Positions 36,512 to 45,063 of a stretch of 64,000 nucleotides of DNA are shown here, in pieces. The stretch is from Haloterrigena salifodinae (GTDB lineage Archaea; Halobacteriota; Halobacteria; Halobacteriales; Natrialbaceae): assembly GCF_003977755.1 (NCBI RefSeq), contig NZ_RQWN01000002.1, positions 992,001 to 1,056,000 of the forward strand, written 5' to 3'. The stretch's first letter is position 1; the number at the start of each line of letters is the position of its first letter. A program made the translations under genes and the position numbers. Under the pieces are notes generated by a model. That model saw only the letters and a program-made list of their open reading frames with translations. It ran no database searches and had not been told where the DNA came from.

Positions 36512-37327
36512 ATGGAGGGGAAACAGGAGCGGTTCAACGGCGATGCACGGATCTTGCATCAGCGAGCGGTCAGAATCCCGCTTCCCGACGACGAGGCCGA
36601 GCGAGTCTTTCACGAGAACATGCGAACCATCGCGGAGGCCCACGAGCGGAAGGCGGACCTGCTCGCCGATCCGGATGTCCCGTTGCTCACCGCCTACGAG
36701 GAGGAGTACGCACACGCCGCCGAGAGTTTCGAGCGGCGACTGCGACAGATTGCGGGCGACGACTACGAGGAGGTCGCGATGGCGTACTTTCGTGGCGACC
36801 GCGACGACCGGGTCGCGAAGATCGCCGCGTACTACGTCGAGGGGGGGTGGCGGGTCCAGCAGTGGGCCACCGTCACGGAGATGGTGTACGCCCCGCTGAT
36901 CCTTCGCTATCCAGACAGTTTCACGGTGAACGTTCGCTTCGCCGGTGGCTACACCACATCGGCGGCGATCTACTACGAGTCGCCGGAACACTGCTCGGAG
37001 GAGTTGGCCGACGAACACGCCGAGACGTACTACGAGGAGAGCCAGTACACGCAGCGACAGGCGGCGGAGTACGCCCGGGGGACCGCGGACCTCATTCGCG
37101 AGGAGTTCCTGGATCCCGACGAGACTCCCTTCGAGGAACGCAAGTACGGCGGCGTGGCCTTGGCGGGGGGACGACAGGGATCGGTCTTCTCGGAGATCTC
37201 CAAGCGCGTCGCGCCCGATCCCGACCGGTTCTCCGAGTCGGTTTCGAAACCGACGCTCGTCGAAACAGGACCGGAGGCCCGGCGAACCGAGTGCGAGCTC
37301 GGCCTCGAGCGAGAGATCGTCCGCTGA
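36512..37327 (+). CDS. Uncharacterised protein, family not recognised
   Basis: Protein of 271 residues, acidic and without membrane segments or a signal peptide. I do not recognise the family. Visible features are a helical N-terminal half ([20 protein letters not shown], then [20 protein letters not shown]), a middle beta region with [20 protein letters not shown], and a helical tail. The composition is normal for the genome, so it is a real gene. It stands divergent from dcd and 44 bases before pth2, which might put it in one transcript with that gene. Confidence 0.6.
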   Translation: MEGKQERFNGDARILHQRAVRIPLPDDEAERVFHENMRTIAEAHERKADLLADPDVPLLTAYEEEYAHAAESFERRLRQIAGDDYEEVAMAYFRGDRDDRVAKIAAYYVEGGWRVQQWATVTEMVYAPLILRYPDSFTVNVRFAGGYTTSAAIYYESPEHCSEELADEHAETYYEESQYTQRQAAEYARGTADLIREEFLDPDETPFEERKYGGVALAGGRQGSVFSEISKRVAPDPDRFSESVSKPTLVETGPEARRTECELGLEREIVR

Positions 37328-37371
37328 TCGCGATAGTCAGGGCTAAAGGCGTTCCCGTCCTTTCCTCGGCC

Positions 37372-37710
37372 ATGAAACAGGCCATCGTCGCCCGCACGGA
37401 CATCGGCATGGGACAGGGAAAACTCGCCGCGCAGGTCGCCCACGCGTCGCTGTCGGCCTACGAAAAGGCGGACGAACAGCTTCGAAATCAGTGGAAACAG
37501 GGCGGGCAGAAGAAGGTCGTCCTGAAAGGCGAGAGCGAGCGCCAACTCCACGAGCTCGCCGCGATCGCCGACAGCGAGGGCGTCCCCAACGCGACCGTGC
37601 GGGACGCGGGCCACACGCAACTCGAGCCCGGAACGGTCACGGCGCTGGCCGTCGGTCCGGCGGGAGATGACCGCGTCGACAGCGTCACGGGCGAACTCTC
37701 CCTATTCTGA
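37372..37710 (+). CDS. pth2: Peptidyl-tRNA hydrolase, archaeal/eukaryotic type
   Basis: Protein of 112 residues. It opens [21 protein letters not shown], with [12 protein letters not shown] and the [10 protein letters not shown] and [11 protein letters not shown] motifs of Pth2. It frees tRNA from peptidyl-tRNA that has dropped off the ribosome. The length equals the usual size of the family. The tRNA-modifying gene truD lies 0.7 kb downstream on the same strand, a common haloarchaeal neighbourhood. Confidence 0.93.
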   Translation: MKQAIVARTDIGMGQGKLAAQVAHASLSAYEKADEQLRNQWKQGGQKKVVLKGESERQLHELAAIADSEGVPNATVRDAGHTQLEPGTVTALAVGPAGDDRVDSVTGELSLF

Positions 37711-37798
37711 GCGCGATCGACGGCGCGGCGTCTGCAGATCGTTTCAACTGACATACACCAGTAAATTCTTCCCTTCGGGCGAAATCATACAAAATACA

Positions 37799-38056
37799 AT
37801 GTCAGTTATCTCGACGGAAGACGAAGGCAAGTTCCTGATGGACGTCAGAGGCGAGCAGATTGGCATCGTCACCGAGATCGATCCCGTCGAACAGGTCGCG
37901 TACGTCGACCCCGATCCGAGCCTGACGGAAGCGTGGGTCCAGAGCCTCGGCCGCGGCGACGCCAACGAGGACGACCTCGAGGTCCCGGCCGAGAGCATCG
38001 AGACGATCACCGACTCGGAGGTCCGCGTCGACGCCGACCTCAGTAGCGAGGCCTGA
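37799..38056 (+). CDS. Small PRC-barrel-like protein
   Basis: Protein of 85 residues, very acidic. GKFLMDVRGEQIGIVTEID resembles the first strands of a PRC-barrel, a small beta fold found in haloarchaeal proteins and in RimM/photosystem subunits. No other domain is present, and the function is unknown. AT-rich DNA just upstream (gaaatcatacaaaatacaatg) looks like a leaderless promoter. It lies between pth2 and the convergent small membrane protein. Confidence 0.65.
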   Translation: MSVISTEDEGKFLMDVRGEQIGIVTEIDPVEQVAYVDPDPSLTEAWVQSLGRGDANEDDLEVPAESIETITDSEVRVDADLSSEA

Positions 38057-38066
38057 GACACGACGC

Positions 38067-38312
38067 TTAGAGCGCCAGCCAGAGCGCCGCGCCGACCAGC
38101 ACCACCGAGACGACGATCGCGCCGACGCGAGCCGTTCGCTCCTCGATCGGTCCGTCGAGAGACGTAAGCGCCAGGAAGTACACCGGAACGAGGGCGATAC
38201 CGAGCAGGAATCCGATGCCGGGAAGCTCGCCCCTAATGAGCGCCAAGATCACGATCCCGGCGACCATACTGACCCACAGCTTGAGCGGCCAACGAGGATC
38301 AGCCGTCTCCAT
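38067..38312 (-). CDS. Small two- or three-helix membrane protein
   Basis: Protein of 81 residues from [13 protein letters not shown]. Hydrophobic segments: [30 protein letters not shown] and [19 protein letters not shown]. The family is not recognised. An in-frame extension upstream overlaps the truD promoter and is not believed. Confidence 0.55.
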   Translation of the reverse strand: METADPRWPLKLWVSMVAGIVILALIRGELPGIGFLLGIALVPVYFLALTSLDGPIEERTARVGAIVVSVVLVGAALWLAL

Positions 38313-38409
38313 ACTCTCCAGTTCGGTCAACCAGTTGATAACTGATTCGGTCGCGTCGGTGGTCGTTCCTGGGCCCGGCTCCGAGACGGCGCGACCGCGA
38401 GAACGAACC

Positions 38410-38419
38410 GATTTATCCC
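38410..38419 (+). promoter_or_regulatory. TATA-like box of truD
   Basis: gatttatccc lies 27-36 bases before the ATG at 38446, the leaderless spacing. Confidence 0.5.
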
Positions 38420-38445
38420 CGGCCGTCCAAGCGCCGCCATCCAGC

Positions 38446-39825
38446 ATGCGCCCGGCACATCCAACGGAGCAGGCCGTCGGCATGGAGCACTACCTCACCG
38501 ATACCGACGGCGTCGGCGGCCGCCTGCGAGCGGACGACGACCACTTCCGCGTGCGCGAACGCGAGCGGTTCGACACCGAACCCGTCGATGCGCCGACGGA
38601 CGCCTACCCCTACCTCGTCGTTCGCGCGACGCTGTCGGGCTGGGACACCAACGACTTCGCCGGCCGGCTCTCGGACGCGCTCGGCGTCTCCCGCGAGCGG
38701 GTCAACTGGGCCGGGACGAAGGACAAGTACGCGGTCACCACGCAGCTGTTCTCGATCTACGGCGCCAACCCCGAGGACCTCCCCGACGTCCGCGGCGCCG
38801 ACATCGAGGTCGTCGGCCGCGCGGGCCGGTCGCTCGAGTTCGGCGACCTCGCGGGCAACGAGTTCGAACTGGTCGTCAGCGACCCCGACGACCCCCAGCG
38901 CGCGACCGGGATCACGGACGAATTACACGCCTTCGGCGGTCTCGAGAACGGGGCCGACGAGACGGATGACGACGCGGCCGACGACGAGACGACCGTCTCG
39001 ATCGGCGTCCCCAACTTCTTCGGCCAGCAGCGCTTTGGCAGCCGCCGCCCGGTCACCCACGAGGTCGGCCTCGAGATCGTCCGCGGCGACTGGGCCGGCG
39101 CGGTGATGGCCTACCTCGGGAACCCCACCGACGCAGAGCCCGAGTCCACGCAGGAGGCCCGCGCGTTCGTCGAGGAGACCCGCGACTGGCAGGAAGCCCT
39201 CGAGCGCTTTCCCAATCGCCTGCGCTACGAGCGGTCGCTCTGTCATGGGCTCGCCGAGGTCGACGACGATCCCGAACCCGAGGACTACCGCGCGACCCTC
39301 GAGCGCCTGCCGTCGAATCTCCAGCGACTGTTCGTCCACGCCGCCCAGTCGTACGCGTTCAACCTGATGCTCTCCGAGCGCCTCGAGCGCGGGCTGCCGT
39401 TCGACGAACCCGTCGCGGGAGACGTGGCCTGCTTCGCCGACACCGACGCGCCAGCGGGGCTCGAACTGCCTGACACCGACCGCCTCCAGCGGGTCACCGA
39501 CCGTCGCGTGCGCTCGGTCCGGCGCCACTGCGAGCGCGGCCGGGCGTTCGTCACGGCACCGCTCGTGGGCACCGAGACGGATCTGGCCGACGGCGAGCAG
39601 GGCGAGATCGAACGCGCCGTCCTCGACGAACTGGACCTCGAGCCCGCCGACTTCGATCTGCCGGGCGAGTTTTACTCGAGCGGCACTCGGCGCGCGATTC
39701 TGGTTCGGACAACCCTCGAACTCGAGACCGAGCCGTTGACGCTCTCCTTCGGTCTGCCGAAGGGATCGTACGCGACGGTCCTCCTTCGGGAGTACCTGAA
39801 GGTCGATCCGGTCGACCTGGGATGA
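38446..39825 (+). CDS. truD: tRNA pseudouridine synthase D (TruD)
   Basis: Protein of 459 residues. The catalytic Asp is Asp93 in [13 protein letters not shown], and [20 protein letters not shown] follows, the two best-known TruD motifs. A TRUD-specific insertion domain lies in the middle (about 215-400). It makes pseudouridine at position 13 of tRNA (archaeal members may also act at 35). An acidic stretch ([17 protein letters not shown]) before the FFGQ motif is a halophile-type insertion. The ATG at 38446 is supported by a TATA-like box; a frame further upstream overlaps the opposite small gene. Confidence 0.93.
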   Translation: MRPAHPTEQAVGMEHYLTDTDGVGGRLRADDDHFRVRERERFDTEPVDAPTDAYPYLVVRATLSGWDTNDFAGRLSDALGVSRERVNWAGTKDKYAVTTQLFSIYGANPEDLPDVRGADIEVVGRAGRSLEFGDLAGNEFELVVSDPDDPQRATGITDELHAFGGLENGADETDDDAADDETTVSIGVPNFFGQQRFGSRRPVTHEVGLEIVRGDWAGAVMAYLGNPTDAEPESTQEARAFVEETRDWQEALERFPNRLRYERSLCHGLAEVDDDPEPEDYRATLERLPSNLQRLFVHAAQSYAFNLMLSERLERGLPFDEPVAGDVACFADTDAPAGLELPDTDRLQRVTDRRVRSVRRHCERGRAFVTAPLVGTETDLADGEQGEIERAVLDELDLEPADFDLPGEFYSSGTRRAILVRTTLELETEPLTLSFGLPKGSYATVLLREYLKVDPVDLG

Positions 39826-39862
39826 GGCGGGGGTTTTTGAGTCCCTGTGGCGAAGTGAATCT

Positions 39863-40252
39863 ATGACTTCGGGAGGCCACGGATTCGTCGCGGATCGGAA
39901 CGATCGCGACGACCAACGCGACCGCGATGACGACGCCACCGGACGGGGAACCGGCGTCGTCGGAACGAGCGGGGACCGCGAACTCGTCGACTGGCGAAAA
40001 CTGGCGGTCGACGGGACGACGGTGTACGAACTCGAGTACGATCAACCGGCCCCGGAGCCGACGGCCCGCACGCCGACGTTCGGGCCGACCAGCGGCGGGA
40101 CGGTGCCCTGCCGCGAGCAGTCGGTTCGACTGCCCGACGGCGAGCGGCTCCCCGCGACCGAAGCGGCCTTCGAGGCCGAGGGGACGACGCTGCGCGTCCG
40201 TCGCGAGGAGCCGTCGATCCTCGCCCGCCTCCGCCGGTTCGTTCCGTGGTAA
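39863..40252 (+). CDS. Small protein of unknown function
   Basis: Protein of 129 residues. The N-terminal 35 residues are Asp/Arg/Gly-rich and probably disordered; the rest holds VDWRKLAVDGTTVYELEYDQ and GTTLRVRREEPSILARLRRF. No membrane segment or known domain is seen. Base composition and frame use look coding. It follows truD by 37 bases on the same strand and could share its transcript. Confidence 0.5.
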   Translation: MTSGGHGFVADRNDRDDQRDRDDDATGRGTGVVGTSGDRELVDWRKLAVDGTTVYELEYDQPAPEPTARTPTFGPTSGGTVPCREQSVRLPDGERLPATEAAFEAEGTTLRVRREEPSILARLRRFVPW

Positions 40253-40262
40253 CGTCCGGTTC

Positions 40263-40799
40263 TCACGCGAGCGCGTCCCGGAGGACAATGCCGAAACCGG
40301 CAGCGCCGACGCAGAGCGAAATCAGGCCGCCGATCCCCGTCAGCGCGAGCGCACCGTTGATGGCTGCGGCGACGAGCAACGGCGTCAGCCAGCCGTCGTC
40401 GCGGCCGACCAGCCGCTCGGCGATGGCAAGGTAGCCGATGGCGGCGCCGACCGACCACACCAGGTAGGCGGCGAGGCCGAGCGGAATCGCGACGAAGATG
40501 CCGACGATGGTGATGACCAGCAGGAGTGTCAGGAGGCCGAGGGCGAGCAGCGAGAGGATTCCATAGAGGAAGCCGCCGATTGGGTCCTCGAGCACGGCGG
40601 CCATCATCCGCTCCGTGTACGCGGGGGCGATCGCGACCAGAATCGCGCCGACGACCAGCGTCGTCAGGAACGCGACGACCGCGCCGCTGACGAGGCCGGT
40701 TGGCGCACCGATGTCGACGTCGACTCCTGGGTTCGGATTTGCCTGTGCGATCGAGACGACCATCGAAACGGACTGAACGAAGTCGATCATGCGTTCCAT
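40263..40799 (-). CDS. Membrane protein of unknown function
   Basis: Protein of 178 residues with four to five membrane segments (VVAFLTTLVVGAILVAIAPA, then GILSLLALGLLTLLLVITIV and GIFVAIPLGLAAYLVW, then a C-terminal pair, VAAAINGALALTGIGGLISL and a final short helix). A short polar stretch with PNPGVDVDIG precedes the first. It resembles the membrane part of bactofilin-associated proteins, but this is weak. It converges with the preceding small gene, 10 bases apart. Confidence 0.6.
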   Translation of the reverse strand: MERMIDFVQSVSMVVSIAQANPNPGVDVDIGAPTGLVSGAVVAFLTTLVVGAILVAIAPAYTERMMAAVLEDPIGGFLYGILSLLALGLLTLLLVITIVGIFVAIPLGLAAYLVWSVGAAIGYLAIAERLVGRDDGWLTPLLVAAAINGALALTGIGGLISLCVGAAGFGIVLRDALA

Positions 40800-40965
40800 A
40801 GGACGGCCTCGAGGGTAAATTGGCGCGTTCTATCAGCGCGTGCGAACGCCGCTCCCGGCGGCGGATTTCGGCGGGGCGGCGACCGGCGCTCGCGACGAGT
40901 GCGACCCGAGAGGGTGCAGCGACGACCGCTACTAGGCTTTTGTCCGCTCGAGTCCTACGGACCCC

Positions 40966-41475
40966 ATGCGCAGAACATCCGCGCGAAGTACGCGACTGCA
41001 ACGGGAGATCGACGAGCTCGTCGCCCGGGGGTGGACGATCGAGGAGGAGGCGCCCGACCACGTGGTGATGATCGACCGGGAGTTCGGGTCGGTGGTCTCG
41101 CACCTGCTGGTCGCGATCCTGACGTTCTGGTTCTCGATGGGCGTCGGAAACGTCGTCTGGGGTGCCTACAACTACGTCGCGAACTCCCGGCGGCGCGTCC
41201 TCTGGGAGGACGGCCAAGACTGTCCGAACTGCGGCGCCAGCGCCTCGCCGGACGCCGCCTACTGCCCGGACTGCGGCGAGGAACTCTCGAGCGGACGCGA
41301 CTCGAGCGCCACCGTCGTCTGTCCCGACTGCGAGGCCGCCGTCGACACGGGATCGCGGTACTGTCCGAACTGCGGGACGAAACTCGCCGACGCGGTCGGA
41401 GAGAGGACCGACGCGGTCGACAGTGGGGCCAGCACGGTCGACGACAGGACTGACACGTTCGACACCGGTTCCTGA
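40966..41475 (+). CDS. Zinc-ribbon membrane-anchored protein
   Basis: Protein of 169 residues. An N-terminal region (LVARGWTIEEEAPDHVVMID) is followed by one membrane segment (SHLLVAILTFWFSMGVG, about 45-68) and two zinc ribbons with CPNCGAS...CPDCGEE and CPDCEAA...CPNCGTK. The tail is Asp/Ser/Thr-rich. Such 'ribbon' proteins are widespread in haloarchaea with unknown function. It is followed by surE 71 bases on, with no clear link. Confidence 0.7.
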   Translation: MRRTSARSTRLQREIDELVARGWTIEEEAPDHVVMIDREFGSVVSHLLVAILTFWFSMGVGNVVWGAYNYVANSRRRVLWEDGQDCPNCGASASPDAAYCPDCGEELSSGRDSSATVVCPDCEAAVDTGSRYCPNCGTKLADAVGERTDAVDSGASTVDDRTDTFDTGS

Positions 41476-41546
41476 GCTGCACGCGGACACGTCGTCGCGG
41501 AACCGAACCGATAGGTAGCTCGCCGTCCATGCCACGACTACGACGA

Positions 41547-42383
41547 ATGGATCCCCACGACGCGCCCCACGTCCTCCTGACGAACGACGACGGGATCGAC
41601 GCGCCCGGCATCCGGGCGCTGTACGACGCCCTGACCGAGGTCGCGACGGTGACCGTTATCGCGCCCGACCGCAACCAGAGCGCCGTCGGTCGGTCGCTCT
41701 CCTACGGGCGGACCGGTTCCGAGAGCGACGACCGCTCGATCGACCTCGAGGCCGACGGCTTCACCTCGCCAGTCCCCCACGCCGACCACGAACTCGGCTA
41801 TGCCGTCGATGGGACGCCCTGCGACTGCGCCATCGTCGGCGTCAACGCCCTCGAGCCCCGACCCGACCTCGTCGTCTCCGGCTGCAACTCCGGGGCGAAC
41901 CTCGGCGCCTACGTCTTCTCGCGGTCGGGGACCGTCAGCGCCGCCATGGAGGCCGCCTTCCTCGGGACGCCCTCGATCGCCGTCTCGATGGACACGCTGG
42001 GCATGGAGTCGGAACTCGAGCCCACGGACTTCGCCCACACCGGCGAAATCGCCGCCGCGCTCGTCGAAGGAGTACCTGGAACCGGTCTGTTCGACCGCGT
42101 CGACTACCTGAACGTCAACGTCCCGCGACCAGACGTCGAGAGCGAGGGGTTCGAACTCACCCGGCCGACGGAGGTGTACGAGATGGACGCGGCCCTCGAG
42201 AACGGGGAGTTCCAGCTCACGAATCGGCTCTGGCAGCAGATGGCCAACCGCGACATTCCCGATCCCGAGGACACGGACCGCCACGCGCTGCTCGAGGGGC
42301 AGCTCTCGGTCTCGCCGATGCGTGTCCCCTATGACGTCGTGAAAACGGACGCGGTGGCGAAGATTCTCGAGGACATTCTGTAG
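41547..42383 (+). CDS. surE: 5'/3'-nucleotidase SurE
   Basis: Protein of 278 residues. The metal site is VLLTNDDGIDAPGIRAL (Asp14, Asp15), and SGCNSGANLG gives the conserved Asn. APDRNQSAVGRSLSYG is also typical. SurE removes phosphate from 5'- and 3'-nucleoside monophosphates. It begins at ATG 41547 (MDPHDAPHV); an ATG six codons earlier gives an Arg-rich extension not expected in the family. It lies between the zinc-ribbon protein and the DUF2103 protein. Confidence 0.92.
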   Translation: MDPHDAPHVLLTNDDGIDAPGIRALYDALTEVATVTVIAPDRNQSAVGRSLSYGRTGSESDDRSIDLEADGFTSPVPHADHELGYAVDGTPCDCAIVGVNALEPRPDLVVSGCNSGANLGAYVFSRSGTVSAAMEAAFLGTPSIAVSMDTLGMESELEPTDFAHTGEIAAALVEGVPGTGLFDRVDYLNVNVPRPDVESEGFELTRPTEVYEMDAALENGEFQLTNRLWQQMANRDIPDPEDTDRHALLEGQLSVSPMRVPYDVVKTDAVAKILEDIL

Positions 42384-42481
42384 CGGCCGCCGGGTCGCAG
42401 AACGAGGGAGTGCGGAGCGGTACCGGCGATGCGACCGTCACCGGAAGCGGGTCGTGGACCGGATTGGTCGAAAACGCGCCT

Positions 42482-42490
42482 GTTTTACAT
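42482..42490 (+). promoter_or_regulatory. TATA-like box of the DUF2103-type gene
   Basis: gttttacat lies 21-29 bases before the ATG at 42511 and decides that start over a longer frame. Confidence 0.45.
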
Positions 42491-42510
42491 CCCTCTCCCG
42501 AACGGTCGAT

Positions 42511-43275
42511 ATGGAGTGTCGCCACTGTGCATCGCCGCTCGAGAAACCCGGCGATTTCTGTCTCGTCTGCCGGGAAGCCAACACGGAAGCGATCGTCCTC
42601 GAGGCGGCACGCGAACGCGCGACACTGACGATGCTCGCGGCCGACGGTGACGGCGGTGACGGCGACGACGGACCGGCGAGACGGGACGACGATCCGATTC
42701 TGGGCGAGACGACGATCACTACAATGCCCGAAGACGGCGAGAACGAGGTCGTCGAACTCCGGAACTTCGCGGGGTTGATCGGTGACGAAATCCGCCGGAA
42801 ACGACCCGAAGAGGTCTACGCCGGCGGCGATCGGGCGGTGATCCAGGCCGTTCGCGAGGACATCCACCACCAGTTCTACCGCGTCGAGGACGAGGATCCC
42901 GTCGACGCCGTCCTCGAGCGACGGGGCAACCGCGCGCTGGACGTCGTCCAGACGCCGCCCGCCGAAAAGATCGGCGGCAGCCACTCGACGCTGATCGGCG
43001 GCCGGACGGGGATGCGGGCGATCCGAACCGTCGCCGGCCACCCCCACGTCAAGAAGGTCATTCCGGGTCCGATCGACGCCGGCGGGAAGGGCTCCCAATC
43101 GGGGCTTCGCGCAAAAGTTACCCGCGCCGACGACGGCGGCAACGTTCGCATGCTCCTGCGAGACGGCTCGAGCGTCCAGGAGAACCGGGTCGTCACGACC
43201 GCGCGCGATCGGGAGATGGGCGAGCGGATCCGCGAGGACCTCAACGAAGTGCTGACGGACGCCGAGTTCCAGTAG
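42511..43275 (+). CDS. DUF2103-type predicted metal-binding protein
   Basis: Protein of 254 residues. It opens MECRHCASPLEKPGDFCLVC, a four-cysteine zinc ribbon (C3, C6, C17, C20), and has GGSHSTLIGG and HPHVKKVIPGPID, the signature of DUF2103, an archaeal family of unknown function. A short insertion of Gly/Asp lies near residue 50. The protein may bind RNA or DNA, but this is inference. It follows surE on the same strand with its own TATA-like box. Confidence 0.75.
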   Translation: MECRHCASPLEKPGDFCLVCREANTEAIVLEAARERATLTMLAADGDGGDGDDGPARRDDDPILGETTITTMPEDGENEVVELRNFAGLIGDEIRRKRPEEVYAGGDRAVIQAVREDIHHQFYRVEDEDPVDAVLERRGNRALDVVQTPPAEKIGGSHSTLIGGRTGMRAIRTVAGHPHVKKVIPGPIDAGGKGSQSGLRAKVTRADDGGNVRMLLRDGSSVQENRVVTTARDREMGERIREDLNEVLTDAEFQ

Positions 43276-43465
43276 CTCGCGCCCTCGTCCGCTGCGAGCG
43301 TCCGGTATCGCCGTCGCCGTTATCGTAGTAGAGGGCTGTCGGCGGTGACGGCCGCGCCTGCGCTTGACATCTCCCGCGTAAATATTGTCACTACCTGATG
43401 GAAGAGACAGTCTCTGCTGGTTCTCGGGTCCTTATCCGACCGGGTGTAATTAGATATAATTAGCC

Positions 43466-43669
43466 ATGTTCGAGCGTCCCGACGCCGTGCTGGCTGCGAT
43501 TCCGCTGCTCGCGCTGAGTGGGCTCGCCCTCCGATCAGCCATCGCGCTGACGGGCATCGGGACGGGACTGCTGGCCGCTCCCCTCGCCCCCGTCGGCTAC
43601 CTCGCCGCGCTGTCGTTCGTCTTCCGGGAACTGCTCGCCGGGCCGGTCGCCGAGAAGGCGACGGAGTGA
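43466..43669 (+). CDS. Small two-helix membrane protein
   Basis: Protein of 67 residues with two hydrophobic segments ([19 protein letters not shown] and [19 protein letters not shown]). AT-rich gtaattagatataattag just upstream looks like a promoter. The family is not recognised. It sits between the DUF2103 gene and the L37Ae operon. Confidence 0.55.
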   Translation: MFERPDAVLAAIPLLALSGLALRSAIALTGIGTGLLAAPLAPVGYLAALSFVFRELLAGPVAEKATE

Positions 43670-43744
43670 CCGCGGGCGGGGCGGACCGATCGCCGCCGGC
43701 GTGCTCGTCTCACGCGGCGCGTCGAAGCCGGCCGAACTCAACAG

Positions 43745-43753
43745 GTTTAAGAA
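43745..43753 (+). promoter_or_regulatory. TATA-like box of the L37Ae/RpoP/Pcc1 cluster
   Basis: gtttaagaa lies 26-34 bases before the ATG at 43779, leaderless spacing. Confidence 0.5.
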
Positions 43754-43778
43754 TCCGCTGCCGATAGCTAGCCCTACT

Positions 43779-44042
43779 ATGGCCAAGAAAGGAACTGTCG
43801 GTAGCGCGGGCCGATTCGGTGCACGCTACGGTCGCGTCGCCCGACGTCGCGTCAGCGAGATCGAAGACGATATGCAGAGCGCCGAGGTCGACGGCGACGA
43901 CGTCACCCGCGTCGGCACCGGCATCTGGAAGAACGAGGAGACCGGCGAGGTCTTCACCGGCGGCGCCTACCGTCCGGAGACCCCCGCCGGCCGCACCGTC
44001 AAGCGCTCGATTCGCGCAGCGCTCGCCGAGGACGACGAGTAA
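43779..44042 (+). CDS. rpl37ae: 50S ribosomal protein L37Ae (eL43) without zinc finger
   Basis: Protein of 87 residues. [20 protein letters not shown] and GTGIW...[17 protein letters not shown] match archaeal L37Ae end to end. Normal L37Ae has a C-x2-C ... C-x2-C zinc finger between these; here no cysteine is present ([33 protein letters not shown]). It is a cysteine-free version, perhaps sparing zinc (inference). It heads a cluster with rpoP (15 bases after) and pcc1, a conserved haloarchaeal arrangement. Confidence 0.9.
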   Translation: MAKKGTVGSAGRFGARYGRVARRRVSEIEDDMQSAEVDGDDVTRVGTGIWKNEETGEVFTGGAYRPETPAGRTVKRSIRAALAEDDE

Positions 44043-44057
44043 CCCTCTCGAGCCAGT

Positions 44058-44192
44058 ATGAGTTACAAGTGCTCCCGCTGTAAACGTGACGTCCAGCTCG
44101 ACGAGTACGGTGGCGTCCGCTGTCCCTACTGTGGCCACCGCGTGCTCCTGAAAGAACGCAGCCGGGACGTCAAGGAAGTCGGCGTCCAGTAA
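44058..44192 (+). CDS. rpoP: DNA-directed RNA polymerase subunit P (Rpb12-like)
   Basis: A gene of only 44 codons: [19 protein letters not shown], then [20 protein letters not shown]. Four cysteines (C5, C8, C22, C25) form the zinc ribbon of Rpb12/RpoP, which helps hold the polymerase assembly platform. It starts 15 bases after L37Ae, and pcc1 begins 6 bases after its stop, so the three are probably one transcript. Its size makes it easy to miss. Confidence 0.93.
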   Translation: MSYKCSRCKRDVQLDEYGGVRCPYCGHRVLLKERSRDVKEVGVQ

Positions 44193-44198
44193 CCGCGC

Positions 44199-44462
44199 GT
44201 GCCTTCTCACGACGCGACTCTCGAGTTCGACTACGAGACGCCGTCTCGCGCACGGCTCGTCGCCGAGAGCGTCGCCCGCGAGGTCGGCGAGATCGACGAC
44301 GACCGTTCGCAGACGACCATCGACCGCGACGGCTCGACCGTCCGCATCGATATCGACGCCGCAGACGTGATCGCCCTGCGGGCGGCGCTGAACACCTGGT
44401 TTACGCTGGTCGACGTCGCCGAACACGCGGCCGAGGCCGGCACGGCGGCCCTCGAGCCGTAA
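44199..44462 (+). CDS. pcc1: KEOPS complex subunit Pcc1
   Basis: Protein of 87 residues with a GTG start. ATLEFDYETPSRARLVAESV and VRIDIDAADVIALRAALNTW match Pcc1/CTAG, the dimeric subunit of KEOPS, which makes the t6A37 modification of tRNA reading ANN codons. The Kae1 and Bud32 subunits are not in the window. It belongs to the L37Ae-RpoP cluster. Confidence 0.85.
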   Translation: MPSHDATLEFDYETPSRARLVAESVAREVGEIDDDRSQTTIDRDGSTVRIDIDAADVIALRAALNTWFTLVDVAEHAAEAGTAALEP

Positions 44463-44538
44463 GCGCCGCGACCGGCGCCGCTATCGACGATGCAGGTGCT
44501 GGTTTTCGATTTTTGCCTGTCGGCGCCGACGCATCGGT

Positions 44539-45039
44539 ATGGCGACGGCTGACAGCCTGCGGCGGCGATTCCTGCTCGCGGGGGGAACGATCGGCTTCGG
44601 ATTCGGCGCCGTCGTCGACACCGTGATCTTCCACCTCACGTTACAGACCCACCACCTGCTGTCGGGTTACTACGATCCCTACAGTCTCGACGGCTACCGG
44701 ACGAACGTGATGTTCGACGGCCTGTTTCTGATCGCCACGCTCGCCATCACGTGCGTCGGCTTCGGACTGCTCTGGCGCGTGGTCAACGGCACGGACCGAC
44801 GCTTCTCGACGACATATCTGCTCGGCTCGGTCCTCGTCGGTGCGGGCGTGTTCAACGTCTACGACGGGGTCGTCGACCACTACGTGCTCGACCTGCACAA
44901 CGTCGTCCATGGGACCGAAGCGTGGAACCCCCACTGGGTCGTCGTCAGCGTCATCCTGCTCGCGCTCGGGCTGGGTCTCCTGCGAGTGGCCGACGGCCCC
45001 GTCCGGCCGAGAAACACCGACGCGCGCCACCTCGAGTGA
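44539..45039 (+). CDS. DUF2243-type membrane protein
   Basis: Protein of 166 residues with four membrane segments. FGAVVDTVIFHLTLQTHHLL, then NVMFDGLFLIATLAIT and VFNVYDGVVDHYVLDLHNVV fit DUF2243, a family of bacterial and haloarchaeal integral membrane proteins with conserved His/Asp, possibly metal-binding. The function is unknown. It stands between pcc1 and prefoldin beta, which are near neighbours in many haloarchaea, so it looks inserted. Confidence 0.75.
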   Translation: MATADSLRRRFLLAGGTIGFGFGAVVDTVIFHLTLQTHHLLSGYYDPYSLDGYRTNVMFDGLFLIATLAITCVGFGLLWRVVNGTDRRFSTTYLLGSVLVGAGVFNVYDGVVDHYVLDLHNVVHGTEAWNPHWVVVSVILLALGLGLLRVADGPVRPRNTDARHLE

Positions 45040-45063
45040 GAAATCACGGCGCGTCGACCCCGC

